Assembly: GCA_000697475.1 (NCBI GenBank)
Contig: JNEU01000769.1
Span: 62,001 to 126,000, forward strand
DNA length: 64,000 nt
DNA from: Lichtheimia corymbifera B2541
Lineage: Eukaryota; Mucoromycota; Mucoromycetes; Mucorales; Lichtheimiaceae
Direction of reading: 5' to 3'
Of this stretch, positions 9,777 through 23,188 are shown one piece after another. The position numbers were made by a program, and so were the translations under genes. Position 1 is the stretch's first letter, and the number at the start of each line of letters is the position of its first letter. The notes beneath the pieces were generated by a model. That model was given only the letters and a program-made list of their open reading frames with translations. It had not been told where the DNA came from and made no database searches.

Positions 9777-12317
9777 TTAAACATCTTCCATACGTGGCGG
9801 TTTCCGAGCAAAAGACTGGAGCTCTTGGGTGTCGTACAATTCGTACCAGTTGTATTGACCTGACCTTCCATCAGGACCATCTGACCAAAACTGAATACAG
9901 TTATTCCAGCATCCTTGATCAAACACGTTGCCACCAATCGCTCCACGTGCTCTTCTCGATCGACGTTGTTTGTGAAGTGCTCTAGCACCAGCAAAGAGTT
10001 GCATACAAGGACAAAAGCCACCAGCCCCATGTTGATGTCCACCACCTGCAGCTGCTGTTGCCATGGGAACAGGTCCTGGTCCATCACTACCGGCTAATCC
10101 TCCTCCTGGACCGGCAGCCATTTGTGCCATCATGCCTTGGTCGTGATGATGATTCAAATATGAATAGCGATGTGCGTTGGCACTTTCATTTGTTGTCGTG
10201 GCCACAGCAATTTGGTAAGATTGAACAAGCAACAAGCACACCGACCATGATAATTGTAAGCACACCCATAATCCAAGTGCAATCGTCCATGCATCCCATA
10301 AAAAGTAACTGCAGACCGTGTCGCCCAAGAAACAAGTGTTTGAGCCTTCAACAATGGGTGCATTAATCGCATAATCTATTGCCGAAAGTAAAACCGATCC
10401 CCGGTTAATATAGCCATCCGAAACCCGTTTGCCCGTTACTTACATTCAACACAGAGCGTAAGGAATGAAATAATAGCAATGATCATATTGACCAAAAAGA
10501 TCATAAAAGGACGATGGTTGCGACAGCCAATGCAGTTGAAGATCCAGGGACAATGACTATATCAAGAAAAAATGAACAATCAATACTGACGACATTTCAT
10601 CATCCACAAAAATAACAACGTACTGGTCAAATCGAGCTACACAGCGATTACAAATCTTGCAGTGCTTGGATCGAAGCGGTTTCTTGGCCAAACAGGTGAG
10701 ACAGAAATGGCGAATATCAAGCTTGTTCTCTTCACATAGATCGAAAACAGCCTTTTGTTGCACGTCTCGAGGTTGGTGATTGTTGACAAAGCCAGGATCA
10801 GCAAATACAGCACGATAAAACGCGGTCATGGCAATAACGAAGCTTGAAATGAAAATGACATTGGCAAGAAGCATGTGTGATGTAGCTGCATTGTATGAGT
10901 AAATTGATCTCTCCATATCCCATAGACCCATCCATACCATATACGATCTTGAAAAGCCAAGTAAAGAGTACCCAAAAGGCTGAAGCTTGAAATATACAAG
11001 AAAAGTAAGGGGTCTTCCATAAAGCATCATGACTAGGAGCCGGCAAAAGGTACTTGATGATGCCGACATGCATGCCCATAAACTCCAACAGTGATAATGG
11101 CAATCCCATGTACCAAGGAAAGGTACTCAATGTCTTTAGGACGAGGAAGAGAACAAGAAAAGGAGCAAAGTACACAATGGTGTTGATTGTACGCTATAAA
11201 AGAGACAATGAGCAATCCATGACGATCGCATATCCTCTCCTCTCCACGTTTACCTTTGACATGGGCTTTCCACGTGACCCAGGATATTTGCCTACTCTTC
11301 CCTCTTTGTTGGTATCTCCTTCAGCCATGACATCGAATTCAAGCACTGCACGGTTCCAGACTTGTTCAAGTTTCTTTTCCTGCACGAACTCCATAACACC
11401 TTTTCCAGACTGATCCTTTGCATTGGCATCTGCGCCATATTCGAGCATTTTGCGTACACACATCTTGTTGCCACGAACGACAGCCCAGTGGAGAGGGGTC
11501 AGCTTTGAATTATCGACGGCATGAACACTGGCACCAAATCGCAGTAATAGATCAACTGTCAATGCTTCTCCTTGATAGGCAGCCCACATGAGCGGTGTAT
11601 GGCCTCCCACATTATCAGGCGAATCGATATCCATTCCCAGGTACAATAGATATAACACCAACATGGCATGTGAAGAGTGAACAGCCAAATGTAATGCATT
11701 GAATCCCTGACCATCCTTCAGCGCTGGATTGGCTCCTTCTTTGATCAATCGGTGTACGGTTGGTAAACGTCCATTTCTTGGCAGCAGCAACAGCAGAAAC
11801 TATTATTAGACTACCGAAACATCATATATGTAGGATGGATGCCCTTACTTACCTTGTAGCCCAATGCAAAGGTGTTGCTTGAAGATCACCTGCGGGTTGA
11901 TCCACCGTGGCTCCTCGGTCAATAAGATACTTTACGCACACGTCGTGATTGTTGAGAGCAGCGTAATGAAGAGGTGACACGCCCTGAGAATCGAGCTCGT
12001 TTGGTGTTGCCTTTTTGTTATCCAACAGGTATTGAATGGAATGGAACGATCCTCGTTGTGCCGCCTCAAAGATAGTCAATGCTAACACACCCCCATTATC
12101 GTGTCAGCAATGCATGCATTTGGTTGTGTGTGCGTGTGCAAGTCGTACCGTCATCGGTTTCTCGAGTTATTTCAGCAGTTGCTTGATCACCTGAAACGGC
12201 AGCAGCGACAGGTTTCGCTTGACCCAAATCACCCGGCGACGACGACGATTGCTCTGTAACGTCCTCTGATAACAACGGACGCTTGTCTTCCGGTGGGGGA
12301 GGAGCAGCGTCAGACAT
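9777..12317 (-). CDS. akr1: Akr1-type ankyrin-repeat palmitoyltransferase
   Basis: DHHC enzymes attach palmitate to cysteines of membrane proteins; Akr1 acts at the Golgi and endosomes. Seven exons (12149-12317, 11853-12081, 11254-11776, 10938-11193, 10624-10885, 10444-10556, 9777-10375) join exactly to 716 residues. After an acidic, Pro-rich N terminus come about six ankyrin repeats (SQGVSPLHYAALNNHDVCVK, GHTPLMWAAYQGEALTVDLL and others). Then come membrane segments, the cysteine-rich domain (CLTCLAKKPLRSKHCKICNR) and a further membrane pair. The catalytic motif is [20 protein letters not shown]. An intron falls inside the first His codon of DHHC and splicing restores it. The C terminus has the Akr1-like GCWNNCIQFW. 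The start is the first ATG (MSDAAPPPPEDKR). It diverges from Sey1. Confidence 0.93.
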
Positions 12318-13446
12318 GGAGACGAAAGGCAAAAAGGAAGAAAAAAGAGAGAGAGAGGAAGAGGAGTTTCAGCTGCTGTGGAGGTGCAATGAATTTTCCT
12401 AATATAGACAAAAACGGGTCAACATGAACATCTCTCTCATCCTATATACACGTAATTCAATATAACAATGACATTGATATGATAATAAATAATCTTTATT
12501 CCTTTGGTTTCTATCCATTGTACAATGTAGAATGGCGTGTATATGATGTATACCCGTGGGCGTGTGTGTGTGTTTGTGTGGTGTGTAACAATGAAATGCA
12601 ACTGAGTGAGTTAGGCTGAGCATTTTACAACAGCCATGTTACCGTTATCACTATGACCTGATTACGGGGTCCCTCGCGACGAATTCATATCACATGATAT
12701 CGGTTGCTATGTAACACCTTGTTGGGCTTCTCATGATGGTTGTCTTTTGATTGCAGCCGAGTTATGCTATTGTCGGCAGGTGGGGTAGACACATGACTAC
12801 ATTAACTTTTGTGATAAAGTGGCCACAAGCATTAGGTGATACGCTTGGCTATAATAAGCAAGGCATACAACAGAATCTATCAAGATGGTTCAGGAACAAT
12901 AAACACACGCTGATTGACATATGATGCTATAATAGCAAAAGTGGTACCTTGAGTATGATTATAATACAAGCATTGGACTTTTCATTCTTATTCCCTATAA
13001 TTATCCTTTATCATATACAGGGCTATATATATTGTCAATTGCATTGGGATGATGTGGATACTACTAGCTAGGAGGATGATCAGCAATGTTGTGTATGTGT
13101 GCGATTGAATGTCCGAGATCAATGGGCGGTGGTGGTGTGGTGCGGTGCGGCACCCAACCGGAACCCCATCTCCACGCAGCTAATCTTCACGCTCTTTTTT
13201 CCTGCTTCCCCCACTTTAACAAGGTAAGAACTTATATTCAATGACAGTGCAAGAGTGGGTCTTTTATTACCCCTTTGTATTTGGGGGAGTTGATATATGG
13301 TGGCAAATCATCAGCACCTTTGCGAGTACCCGTGTTGTGCTGTTGTTGCCTTTTTCTCCTTTGTCCGAAAGTACTTCCGCTTAACTTTCTCTCTCTTCTC
13401 TCTTTACTTTTATATTTCTAGTTGCATTCAACCCTACACACACACC
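12318..13446. other. Divergent intergenic region, Akr1 and Sey1
   Basis: Both promoters should lie here. The region is AT-rich with GT/TG dinucleotide stretches near 12560-12590 and a G-rich stretch near 13125-13150 (GGTGGTGGTGTGGTGCGG). No gene is supported. Confidence 0.4.
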
Positions 13447-16400
13447 ATGAGCAACGAAACACCGGCAGAATCGGCTCCAAATGGAACTGCCTCGGCTATC
13501 AAAAGTTGGGATGAAGACACGGGCAACATTCCTCGACTTCAAATTGTGGATGAGAACCAAAAGTTCACGTAAGTGTGGAGGGAGACACATACACACGCAC
13601 CTCAACGTCAGCATGACATTATCACGTGTAAATATCTAAAATGTCGTATGTACAACAACAAACATAGTGAGACACTGCCAAGTTACATGAACAAATGGTC
13701 TCTTGCGGATGCTGGTTTCCAGTACAATGTCGTCGCCGTCTTTGGTTCACAGAGTACTGGCAAAAGTAAGGATCATGTATTACATATGTGCATGGATGGA
13801 TATCATTTAACATGCCTGTCTCCTCCAGGTACATTATTGAATCGACTTTTTGGTACCTCGTTTGATGTCATGGATGAGAACCAACGTAGTCAGACTACTA
13901 AGGGTATCTGGATGTCTCGGGGTCGTGGTATGCATGTACTCGTGATGGATGTCGAGGGCACCGATGGTCGTGAACGTGGCGAGGATCAAGACTTTGAACG
14001 CAAATCAGCTCTCTTCTCAATGGCGACCAGTGAAGTCATCATTCTCAACTTGTGGGAGCATCAAGTCGGTCTTTATCAAGGTGCCAATATGGGTTTACTC
14101 AAGACTGTCTTTGAAGTCAATTTACAACTCTTCCAGAACCAGAAAAAGTAAGTGAGGAAATAAGGGGTGATGATGGATCAAGCAAGGGGTGTAAGCATTT
14201 GTTGACCTGGAGATATACATATATTTATAGCAAGGAAAAGACATTGATCCTTATCGTCATTCGTGATCATGTTGGTGCTACTCCTCTTGAAAACTTGGCA
14301 AAGACACTACAAGCTGATTTGGAAAAGATCTGGGCAGGATTATCCAAGGTACATTTTTAGGATAGTCATCATATGGATCCAATGCTGATAATGTTGTTAG
14401 CCCGAAGGTCTCGAAGATTGCAAGATCCATGATTATTTCGATTTCATGTTTACTGGCTTGCCACACAAGATCTTGTTGCCCGAAAAGTTTGATGAAGAGG
14501 TGGCTGTTCTTCGACACAGGTAAGAGAGAATGAGAGAAAAGGGGGTTGGTAGTAGAGGAGATTACTCATGGCATGTTTTAGATTCAATGACCCAAAGGAT
14601 CCCAACTATGTCTTCCGCCCACAATATCACAAGCGTATTCCTGCTGATGGTTATCACATGTATGCATCTGGCATTTGGGATAAGATTCTTTCCAACAAGG
14701 ATCTTGATCTTCCTACCCAGCAAGAGCTTTTGGCACAGTATCGATGTGATGAGATTTCAAATGTAAGTGACTTGTCTCATGCATGGAAGGCTGCATACTT
14801 AATTGGACAACTTTTTTAGGCGGCAGTGGAAATCTTTATGCAGCGGATAGCTCCCTTCAAGAATCCTATCCTTGAAAAGGCACAGACCATCCCCGACCTA
14901 GGAAAGCAAATGGAAGAGATTCGAACCGAAGCAATGCAATCTTTTGACAAGAACGCATCAAGATACCACAAGGACGTTTATGAAAAGAAGAGGAAGGACA
15001 TGCTTGAAAAGCTCAACACCCAGCTCAATGTCTTTTTCGTTGGTCAACTCAAGAACTTGCACAAAAAGGCTAGCGTCATGTTTGAGGAGAATCTCAAGGT
15101 AATGTTTATTATGGATAGCCGAGGAACGATCATTTATTAATGGACCACATAGGCTGAGCTCAAGAAACCTGGGTACAACTTTGCCACTGCTGTGGATTCT
15201 TGTCTCAAGGAAGCTGATGCTTTCTTTTTGGATGGTGCCAAAGGTAAATACATCATGCTTGATACTATTACTGGAAGTTGCTAATTCAATGGTACATAGC
15301 TATTGTGTTGCCTGATACTGACTGGTCTTATGATCATGAGCACAACCAATTGGAGGAAGACTTTGCAAAGATTTCTGCCCAAGCACGAGCTGATGAATTC
15401 AGAAAGATGAGCAAGGCGTTGTCGGTAAGTTCAACTCTGATACAAGCTGCATTTTCATTCTAACATGATTACTATTCTAGAAACAAGTGGAGAACGAGCT
15501 CTCTGATCCTGTGTCGTTGGCACTCAACAACCCTAAGGATGACACTTGGCACAGTATTATCCAAGCATATCAATCTACGGTAGAGCATGGTCAAAAGACA
15601 TTGGTGGAAAAGGCCAAAAGTAAGTATAGTTTGCTCTTGATGGAGAGGCATATCATTGACGTGCTTGGAATTTAGGTTTCAATTCGTCCGATGAAGAATT
15701 GCAAGAGTCGATCCTCGGTTTGAAGCGTCAAGCATGGCTCGTTTTACGTAAAAAGGTTGATGAAGAGCTTGCGGACAACATGCTTCTTTTGAAATTGCGT
15801 TCAAGGTGAGAAACCAAATCATATACTGCTTTGGGCGCTTGCACTGACAACATTTTGCAGATTCGAAGAAAAATTCCGTTACGATGAACATGGTCTTCCC
15901 CGTGTCTGGAAACCAACCGATGACATTGACAGCTACTTCCGCCGTGCACGAGATGACGTGAGTATATATAATGCACCTTACATATTGGTACCCAGCTAAC
16001 ACAATTCTTAGGCTATCACTCTGATACCATTGTTTGCCAAGATTGATCTCAAGGATGATGAGGACTTTGAAATTGAGTCGGATGAGGATTTCGATTTCAA
16101 GCATTCGTTGATTGTGTTGACAGAAGCCAAGCAAATCGATATCACCAACCGCTTCAAGCGTGAATCTGATGCATTTTATCTCGAAGCTAAGCGGTCCATT
16201 GTTGCCACCACCGCCAAGATACCCTCGTGGCTTTTGGTTGTCATGATTGCTCTCGGCTGGAATGAATTCATGACCATCATCAAGAGTCCGCTCTACCTAG
16301 TGCTATTCGTCATGTGTATCTCCTTTGGCTATGTCATTTACGCTCTCAACCTATGGGGCCCCTTAGAACGCATCCTGACAACCGTGTTTGGTGAAGCAAC

Positions 16401-16521
16401 CAAGATCGCCAAGGAATACGCTATCGAAGGCATGGATCGAATGCGGGAACAGCAACAACAACATCAACCATCACAGCAAAAGGATACTGTAGAAATGAAG
16501 GCATTTAACAAGGATGAATAA
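13447..16521 (+). CDS. sey1: Dynamin-like GTPase Sey1, ER fusion factor
   Basis: Sey1/RHD3/atlastin proteins fuse ER tubules with each other in a GTP-driven reaction. Thirteen exons, from 13447-13568 to 16012-16521, close in phase to 775 residues, matching yeast Sey1 in size. The GTPase domain has the P-loop [15 protein letters not shown], a switch region near [14 protein letters not shown], the G3 motif [11 protein letters not shown] and the G4 RD motif in IVIRDHVG. An intron cuts the P-loop lysine-serine boundary and is restored by splicing. A long helical middle region follows. Two membrane segments ([13 protein letters not shown] and [17 protein letters not shown]) form the ER hairpin, before a cytosolic tail with a Gln-rich end. 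Introns are about 50-95 bp. The start gives [13 protein letters not shown]. Confidence 0.97.
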
Positions 16522-17290
16522 GGCACCCTTTTCCCTACCCCCTTGATTTGTTTATATATAAAAAATTCCAACGAAAGATGTTTGCGTATATATCACACAT
16601 GCATGGCTTTTATGATGTCAGTATCGACCAGCTTTTCGTTTCAGGTATTCATGATCCATTTCTCCATAAGGAACAAATCTTTATCATAATAGTACACCGA
16701 TAGTTCTTCAAGTACATAATGGTGCCACGCTTACTGTGAATAAAGCCACCCATATGCATTATACAGTACAAGCACTAATAATGAACATCTTACAACGGTC
16801 AGCTTCATAGCACAATTCCTCAAGGAAACAGCATACCCAAGTGCGTTAGCATCATTGCAGATATAGGATAATTCGATTATGTATCACTTAGCTGTAGTGT
16901 TGGGAACGGGGTCAACTTTTATGCAGGGGTAATGCAAATGGGCTGACAATGCATGTGAAGGGATGGTCGCCATGCAACATCGTCCTTCGTTCTGACATTA
17001 CTTTGCTCACATGGTACAAGAATTTATATTGTCGTTAGGTATCAACGTAGGTATGTGAATTTGGAACACTATAGGTACATGTCTCAAAAGGCAAAGTGTA
17101 CTCGCTGTTATTTGATGGCGGAAAGTAATCGATGTTCATCCCTGGCATCTCTGGACACCCCTGTGGGCGTTTCTTGGTTATCTCCCTGAATGCTTTGGAC
17201 CAAGACCTATGCATATTTTTTTTATTTAAGACACGACAACCATTCATCTATCCTTGTAAGTTTGTTTCACTATCGTTTTTTGAGCCTCTC
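16522..17290. other. Intergenic region
   Basis: Lies between the Sey1 stop and the small secreted protein. AT-rich; no gene, RNA or repeat seen. The right end should hold the promoter of the secreted protein gene. Confidence 0.4.
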
Positions 17291-17671
17291 ATGAAACTAG
17301 CAAGTCTCCTTGGAGCAGTCGTGAGCATTGTTCCCGTACTTAGTGCTACCACAGATCCAACGGTTGATGCTTCAGGCAAATGCTCCAAAATACATCCTTT
17401 GACATTGGAAAAATGTGGCACCGTACCTTGCTCCTTTGAAAGAAGAGGCGGCGTAGTTGGAGGCGACTCGATCAGTAAGTCATAAAATGGTAGCAACTAA
17501 GAGTTCGGTCATCCAACATAACTGCATGTAGTTGCATTAATCTCTTGCACCACACCCGCCACCGGCGTTGATTGCAGCAAGTTTACAAAGCAAGTTCAGT
17601 GTATGTCCCATCAATGCTCTTTTGTCCAACGTACCCGGAAAGATGGTAGTAACAGATCAAAGAGTGAGTAA
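17291..17671 (+). CDS. Small secreted cysteine-rich protein with internal repeat
   Basis: Exons 17291-17474 and 17532-17671 join in phase to 107 residues. The first 19 residues (MKLASLLGAVVSIVPVLSA) look like a signal peptide. The mature part has seven cysteines and two similar halves: GKCSKIHPLTLEKCGTVPCS with FERRGG, and VDCSKFTKQVQCMSHQCSF with VQRTRKDGS. Each half has CSK, a C-x4-C pair and a basic end, so the gene probably arose by internal duplication. The intron is 57 bp, typical of this genome. I do not recognise a family; a secreted effector-like, antimicrobial or wall-associated role is only a guess. An alternative last intron (GTGAGT at 17663) would change just the last few residues. 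Confidence 0.5.
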
Positions 17672-18192
17672 TATAACACCAGTATCTTGAGTGAGTGTGG
17701 CATGTATTGCTCACAGGCTTTTCATGATGCCAGAATACGAATCAGAATACGAATGCACCAGTGTGGTACAAGAAAAGAATGATTTAAAGGTTAAGCACCC
17801 ATCTCCGGCTGTCCCATTTTAGAAATAATTCCAAACCATACTATTCAACCCTAACGTCTTTGAGCATAATATATAATCGCCATTATCAGTAAAAAACCGA
17901 GAGAGCATCTCGTTACTTTAAGGCATCCTACTAGTCAGAGCACTTTCTTGTGGGTGCGCGGGTGTTTTCCGTAGATGACCTTAGAGTGCATGTTGATCAT
18001 ATTCTTCTAGCCAAATGGAACTCGACAAAGGTATCGCTTAAACAAGGCTCGTCATTGTCCCGTAATAGATAAGGCGTCAATATATTCAAAAAGTGCCATC
18101 GTATTGGTGACAAGCCGTGGTCAAGAAGATTAGAAATAGGTAACGAAATAGTACAAGTACACTTTAATTGATCAAATGATTGTATTACATAT
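17672..18192. other. Intergenic region
   Basis: Separates two convergent genes. Nothing is supported in it apart from untranslated ends. Confidence 0.4.
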
Positions 18193-21100
18193 TTAAGTCT
18201 GACGCTTGTCGATGCCAGGAGAATCAACCAGCTCCACAGCAGGGATAGATGACTCGAGCACCTTGTAAGGTTCGAGAGTGACCTTGCCAAGTTGAGCACC
18301 CTTATCGATAGGAATGACGGCCACGGCTAATGTGTTGCTTCCCTTGGTGTTGAGGATACCAGATGGCAAGTAGTATTGTGTTTGAGGACCTAGATCATTG
18401 GCTACATAAAATGATAGATGAATACCGTGTGGATACAGCTTGCATGAAAATGACTTACCATAACGTCCAAATTGCCATCCGTTGATAAAGAGCAATGCGC
18501 GATAACGAGTCTTGGTGTCATCATCAAACTTGATGCTCATGGGTGCATCGTAGCCATCAGGAATATCCAAATCAAAGTTGGTGCGATACCAAGAAACACC
18601 CGTGCGATTCTTGTCCTCAGGAACAGAGACCTTATCCCAATCACCATCATCGAAACCAGGAAGGTGCCATCCTATGCGTTCTCCATAAAGACCACCTTCG
18701 TTGTATGGACCACGTACTGGATCAGCAAGATCTTCACCACCCAAATTGCCTTGGATCTTCCAATCGATTGACCAAATCGTTTGGTTCCTCGTACCCAAAA
18801 GATTAGCTTTTTGGAAACCGCGTGCAGTCTTGTAATCGTCATCAGCACTCCAATCATCCTCATGACCCGTTGTCCAAAGCAATAATGAAATGACATTTTC
18901 ACCATCGGTCTTGAGCGTGCCATTTAAATCCTCAAAGGCTTGGTTTCCAACGTCGTATCCACCAAGATATTCACCATTGAGCCATGCCACCCATGCTGAA
19001 GCATCACCTGAGACAGCTGTCAAGTTGAAACCAGTGATATCGGAAGAACCATTGAACTTGCCACGCAACCAAATGCAGCCGGTATGGAAACCTAGAGCTC
19101 TTTATCAGTGCCTGATGAGATACACGAGTAATCTAGTAGGGGCTTACCATAGTCATCAGCAAAAAGAATAGGCCAAGTTTCCGGAATGGTGACTGAGTTG
19201 GTTTGCAGGTGATTGGCAGTAGTCCAAGTCGAGTCATCAAAATCAGGATTGATTTCAGGAGAAGCTTCACTGTATTTCCACTCTGCCTTTGTCAGATCGG
19301 GGATATCAATCTTGGGATCTTTGAATTCAATGGTGCCGGTCCACGTGCCATGTTCAGACTTTTTGAGCTTCAATTCCTTATCATTCCATGTGAATGACTC
19401 AATGTTCTCAGGGACGACAACTTCGATATCGGTAGTCTCATCGATATCACCGGTGAAGGCAAGAGTAGAATCCGAGATAGATGCACCACGCACAAGATAA
19501 GGTCCTTGAATCAAAACACGATCCTTGCTGTCCTTGACGATAGGCGCCCACCAACGCGTAGCACTTGAGTATCCTGCCACAAGTAACAAGAGATCTTGAT
19601 CCGAACCACCGCTGATATAGATGGGTGTAGTGCCGTTAGTGTGCTTGTAGTTGATAAGCAAAATGCCATCCTCCACTGAATGTGATACTGAATCATCCTT
19701 GGCATCGACCTTGACATCATCCTTGGAGACCTTGAGTGCAAACTCGCCTTCCTGATCCTCGTATGCATAAACAACCATCACGTCATGTGATCCCATTGTC
19801 TGATGAGTGAATATCTCGCTGGTAGTGTAGACCAAATGTTGCGAATGGAAATCGTAATCCGTGGTGAGGATCTTGGCTTCGCGACCATCAATAACCAGCT
19901 TGTTCTTTTGTGGAATGGTGAACTTGCCATCGCTTGTTTCAATATCAATATGGAACCTACCATCCCATCATCATCATCATCATTAGCTGATCAATCCATG
20001 CAATCCAAATGCAATAAATCTACTTACTCATCCTTATCCTCCGAGGCAGTGTTCCAATGTTGAGCAATATAGAACTTGGTATCCGTGTTGACATCGGCCA
20101 AACCATCCACGAGAATAATATCATCCTTATCGACCTTTGGAGAAAAGTGCTCGGTAGTCCAGAAAGGCTTAACGGTATGGAGAAAAGTGCCTAAATGGGT
20201 AGCAATGTGTGAGACCACCATTGTATGCATAATTCATGCAACGTACCTTGCAACTTCACCTCGTAACCCTTTGGAGTCATGAGACCAGGTTCTGAAATGG
20301 GAGCACCATAATCATACGACGTGTACACCGTCGGCTTCGCAAGTCCACCCCAACTGCTGCCACCATAACCCATATACAAGTTCTGAATAGTGGCACCTTG
20401 GGCATAGTTGTTCTTGTAAAACACTTTGGCATATTGCTCATTCACCATGGTACGGCATGCGTCATAGCCCGGTCCTCCCCAGGGATCAAAGGCCCCACCC
20501 TGGAATTCATACAACGCCATCGGCTCTCCGGGGTTCATCATTTCGTGGTAATCGCGCCAAGTGGTGCTGCGATTGTTGGGCCATACTGTAGGATTGCTGC
20601 AGTCGAAACCAAGAGGATAGCTGTCCCAGCCCTTTGATAGTTCTTATATGAGTCACACGCTGCATTAAATGTGCTATTATTGAAACCTTACATAAATATC
20701 CACAGAACCAGTGCCGTGTGCAAAATAGCCATTTGTGTTTGGGTCGTTAAAGATAGAAGGGACGTCAACTCCATCCTCAGCAAACTTTTGCTTAATCATC
20801 TCCATATAGTAAGGGTCAACGTTATCGGCATATTCATTGTCTATTCACACACAATGTCAGCCATCATACAATAAACACACGCTGAACCTTGCTTACCAAT
20901 TTGATTCAACACGACTCTACCGCCTTTTGTGATTTGGTTGGGTACAATGTACTTGTCGATAGCCTCAAGCCATCTGCATAATTGATGCATATTAATGTCT
21001 CCAATGATGGTCTATTTATGCATCCACTTACTCTTTGCTATTGGCATCATTTTCTGGGGAACTTTTTCTTGCCATGCTATGTTGATTCATTAACCAACCT

Positions 21101-21661
21101 GGGAAACCACCACAATCCTAAAAGTGTAGAAATGAGTCTACGATCGATATCCCCCTTTTGATTCTACGAAATGACTTACCACTTCTGCATTGATGTAGGG
21201 ACCTGCACGAGTGATCACATGAAGATCTGCTGCTGCTGCTGCATCAAACGCCTTTTGAACATCCCGTACACCATCAAAATCATAGACACCTTTCTTTGGT
21301 GAATGGTAACCCCAGTTGAAATAAAAAGAAACACCATTGAATTCAAGAGCTTTGAATTTCTCCATAACGTCAAACCACAGGCTGGGTGATGGAAGTCGAT
21401 AGTACTAGAGATTAGACATCATGGTGAGCCAACAGCTATTGGTAGCGGTCCTGTGAACGTTGGTATCCATACATGGAACTCGCCAGAAAAGAAAAAGAGA
21501 CGTTCACCATCAATCAAAAGCGAATGTTTATCCCACGTGACGCGATCCGTTAGTCCATTGTTGCTTTCCTCTCGTTTCTCCAAGCTGACAAGAGGTGCTG
21601 CCGCAGTGGCAACAGCCATAATGGCCATTGACACGCTTGTTAGTACTCCACGTGCGACCAT
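18193..21661 (-). CDS. Secreted GH35 beta-galactosidase
   Basis: The enzyme removes terminal beta-galactose from lactose-like sugars and plant wall polymers, outside the cell. Ten exons, from 21473-21661 to 18193-18401, close to 974 residues, the usual size for fungal LacA-type enzymes. The N terminus has a hydrophobic stretch followed by EKREE, which looks like a signal plus propeptide with a Lys-Arg site. The GH35 core shows [18 protein letters not shown], then the acid/base site AGPYINAEV with CGGFPGWL, and the nucleophile site in [16 protein letters not shown]. The C-terminal half has the beta-sandwich and jelly-roll parts ([20 protein letters not shown]). A TATA box lies about 50 bp upstream. 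Substrate range cannot be read from sequence. Confidence 0.93.
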
Positions 21662-23188
21662 TTCAAGTGTATATCCTGAAGCTGTGTGAAGGAAAAGGGA
21701 GGATTGGCTTTCTTTTATAATTCAAAGCGCACCGGGATTTCCGATGTGGTGCATGAGAAAATTCTACCAGGTTATGCTTGATTCTTCTCACTGCTTCATA
21801 CATGCTGTAATCTTTTTACGTTGTTGTAGTACATAACACAGCAAATCGGATGATGGATGGGGGAAATCGAATTATGAAAGCCGATCCCTTTTCTTTGTGT
21901 GGCCATTGCTCTTCAAGGGAAACAAAAAGTAGCCTCCAGCATTTAGCTCCAGTCAAATCTGATTAGCTTGACATTACATGCATTGGGACATTATTGATGG
22001 ACGCATATACAATGAAGCATGCAATTGAGCCCACTTTTTCATTTATGTATCCTCTCCATGATGCTGTGCTGGTCAAATGATGGAAGCATTCTCTAGCTCA
22101 CTACCTGCAGGTTACACACGCACGGAGGTATTCCACTAGCAGTAAAAGGCAAAAAACCCGATTGACGTCTCTCTCATCTCCATAATGTTGTCACTACCCA
22201 CGAGCTTATAAAAGATATAGCAGGCAATAGCCGGATCATTCCAGCGTATGATTACAAAGGACTATGCTTTGGTAGCGGTGCAGCTATGGATGACGCGAGT
22301 GGGGTGGGATACTATTATGTGTATGACATCTCGTTGTGAGACGAGGTTGATTTCATAAGCAAATGCTGCTTACTTAACCAAACTTTCTCATGCTTGCGTA
22401 CCACCAACGCATTATGTAAACGCAAGAATGGAGGCTGATATTATCCGAAAACAATGGTTTGGTATCAATAACAACATAAGCTATGCATGCTGACAATAGT
22501 AAGAGCGTGATTGTTAAAGTCAGCTGATCCTATGGTAACAATAGTCATCAATTCTGATAGCTTGATAAGCACAAATGGAGGTGAAAAATGGTAGGCTATG
22601 CGCATGAATGATGCCATTAGCAGCATCAGAGCTCATCCTAAGAACGAGACTACTCCATGTAGATACTCCTTGTGCCGTGAAAGGCTGGAGAACAAAAAAA
22701 GATACGGGATCAAGGATGGGTTCCAAGATTTATCAACCAGAAAGTGGGAGGCATATACATCCAAGGGAAACAGGACCTGTCATCCAAATTCTATTTTAGG
22801 GGAAGGAGAGAGCAAGCGCTCTCCTCCTACTTTCCTAAGACCCATAGTATATCTTTCTTATCCCAGCTGATGCTGATGCGAGCCTAATTCACATCCTGAC
22901 TTGAAGCACTATAAGGAGTCACTAGGGCATGTTGTGATGATTCGAGTCTTTCAACAACAAGCTGAATGTGCTTGCGTTTCTTTTATTGTAATGAGCAGAA
23001 AGAGAAAAATGATGACATGCATTAAGCACAAGCTGTGCAAGAGAAAGCAGAAAAGATTAATTGGTAAGATAATTCGTATAAAAGTGTAATGGGTCTTGTT
23101 GATGTGTGTGTTAGTGAGTAGTGTGTGTCATGTGTGAGGAGATGCAAAACGAGAAACTGAGACAAAAAATAGGGAGACAGGAGGGAAT
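21662..23188. other. Intergenic region
   Basis: The left end holds the GH35 promoter (TATA at 21713-21719). The rest, up to the stop of the Gln/Glu-rich gene, shows only short open frames without splice-consistent structure. Confidence 0.4.
21713..21719 (-). promoter_or_regulatory. TATA box of the GH35 gene
   Basis: TATAAAA on the minus strand, about 52 bp upstream of the start codon at 21661. Spacing fits a strong, inducible core promoter with a short leader. Confidence 0.5.
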
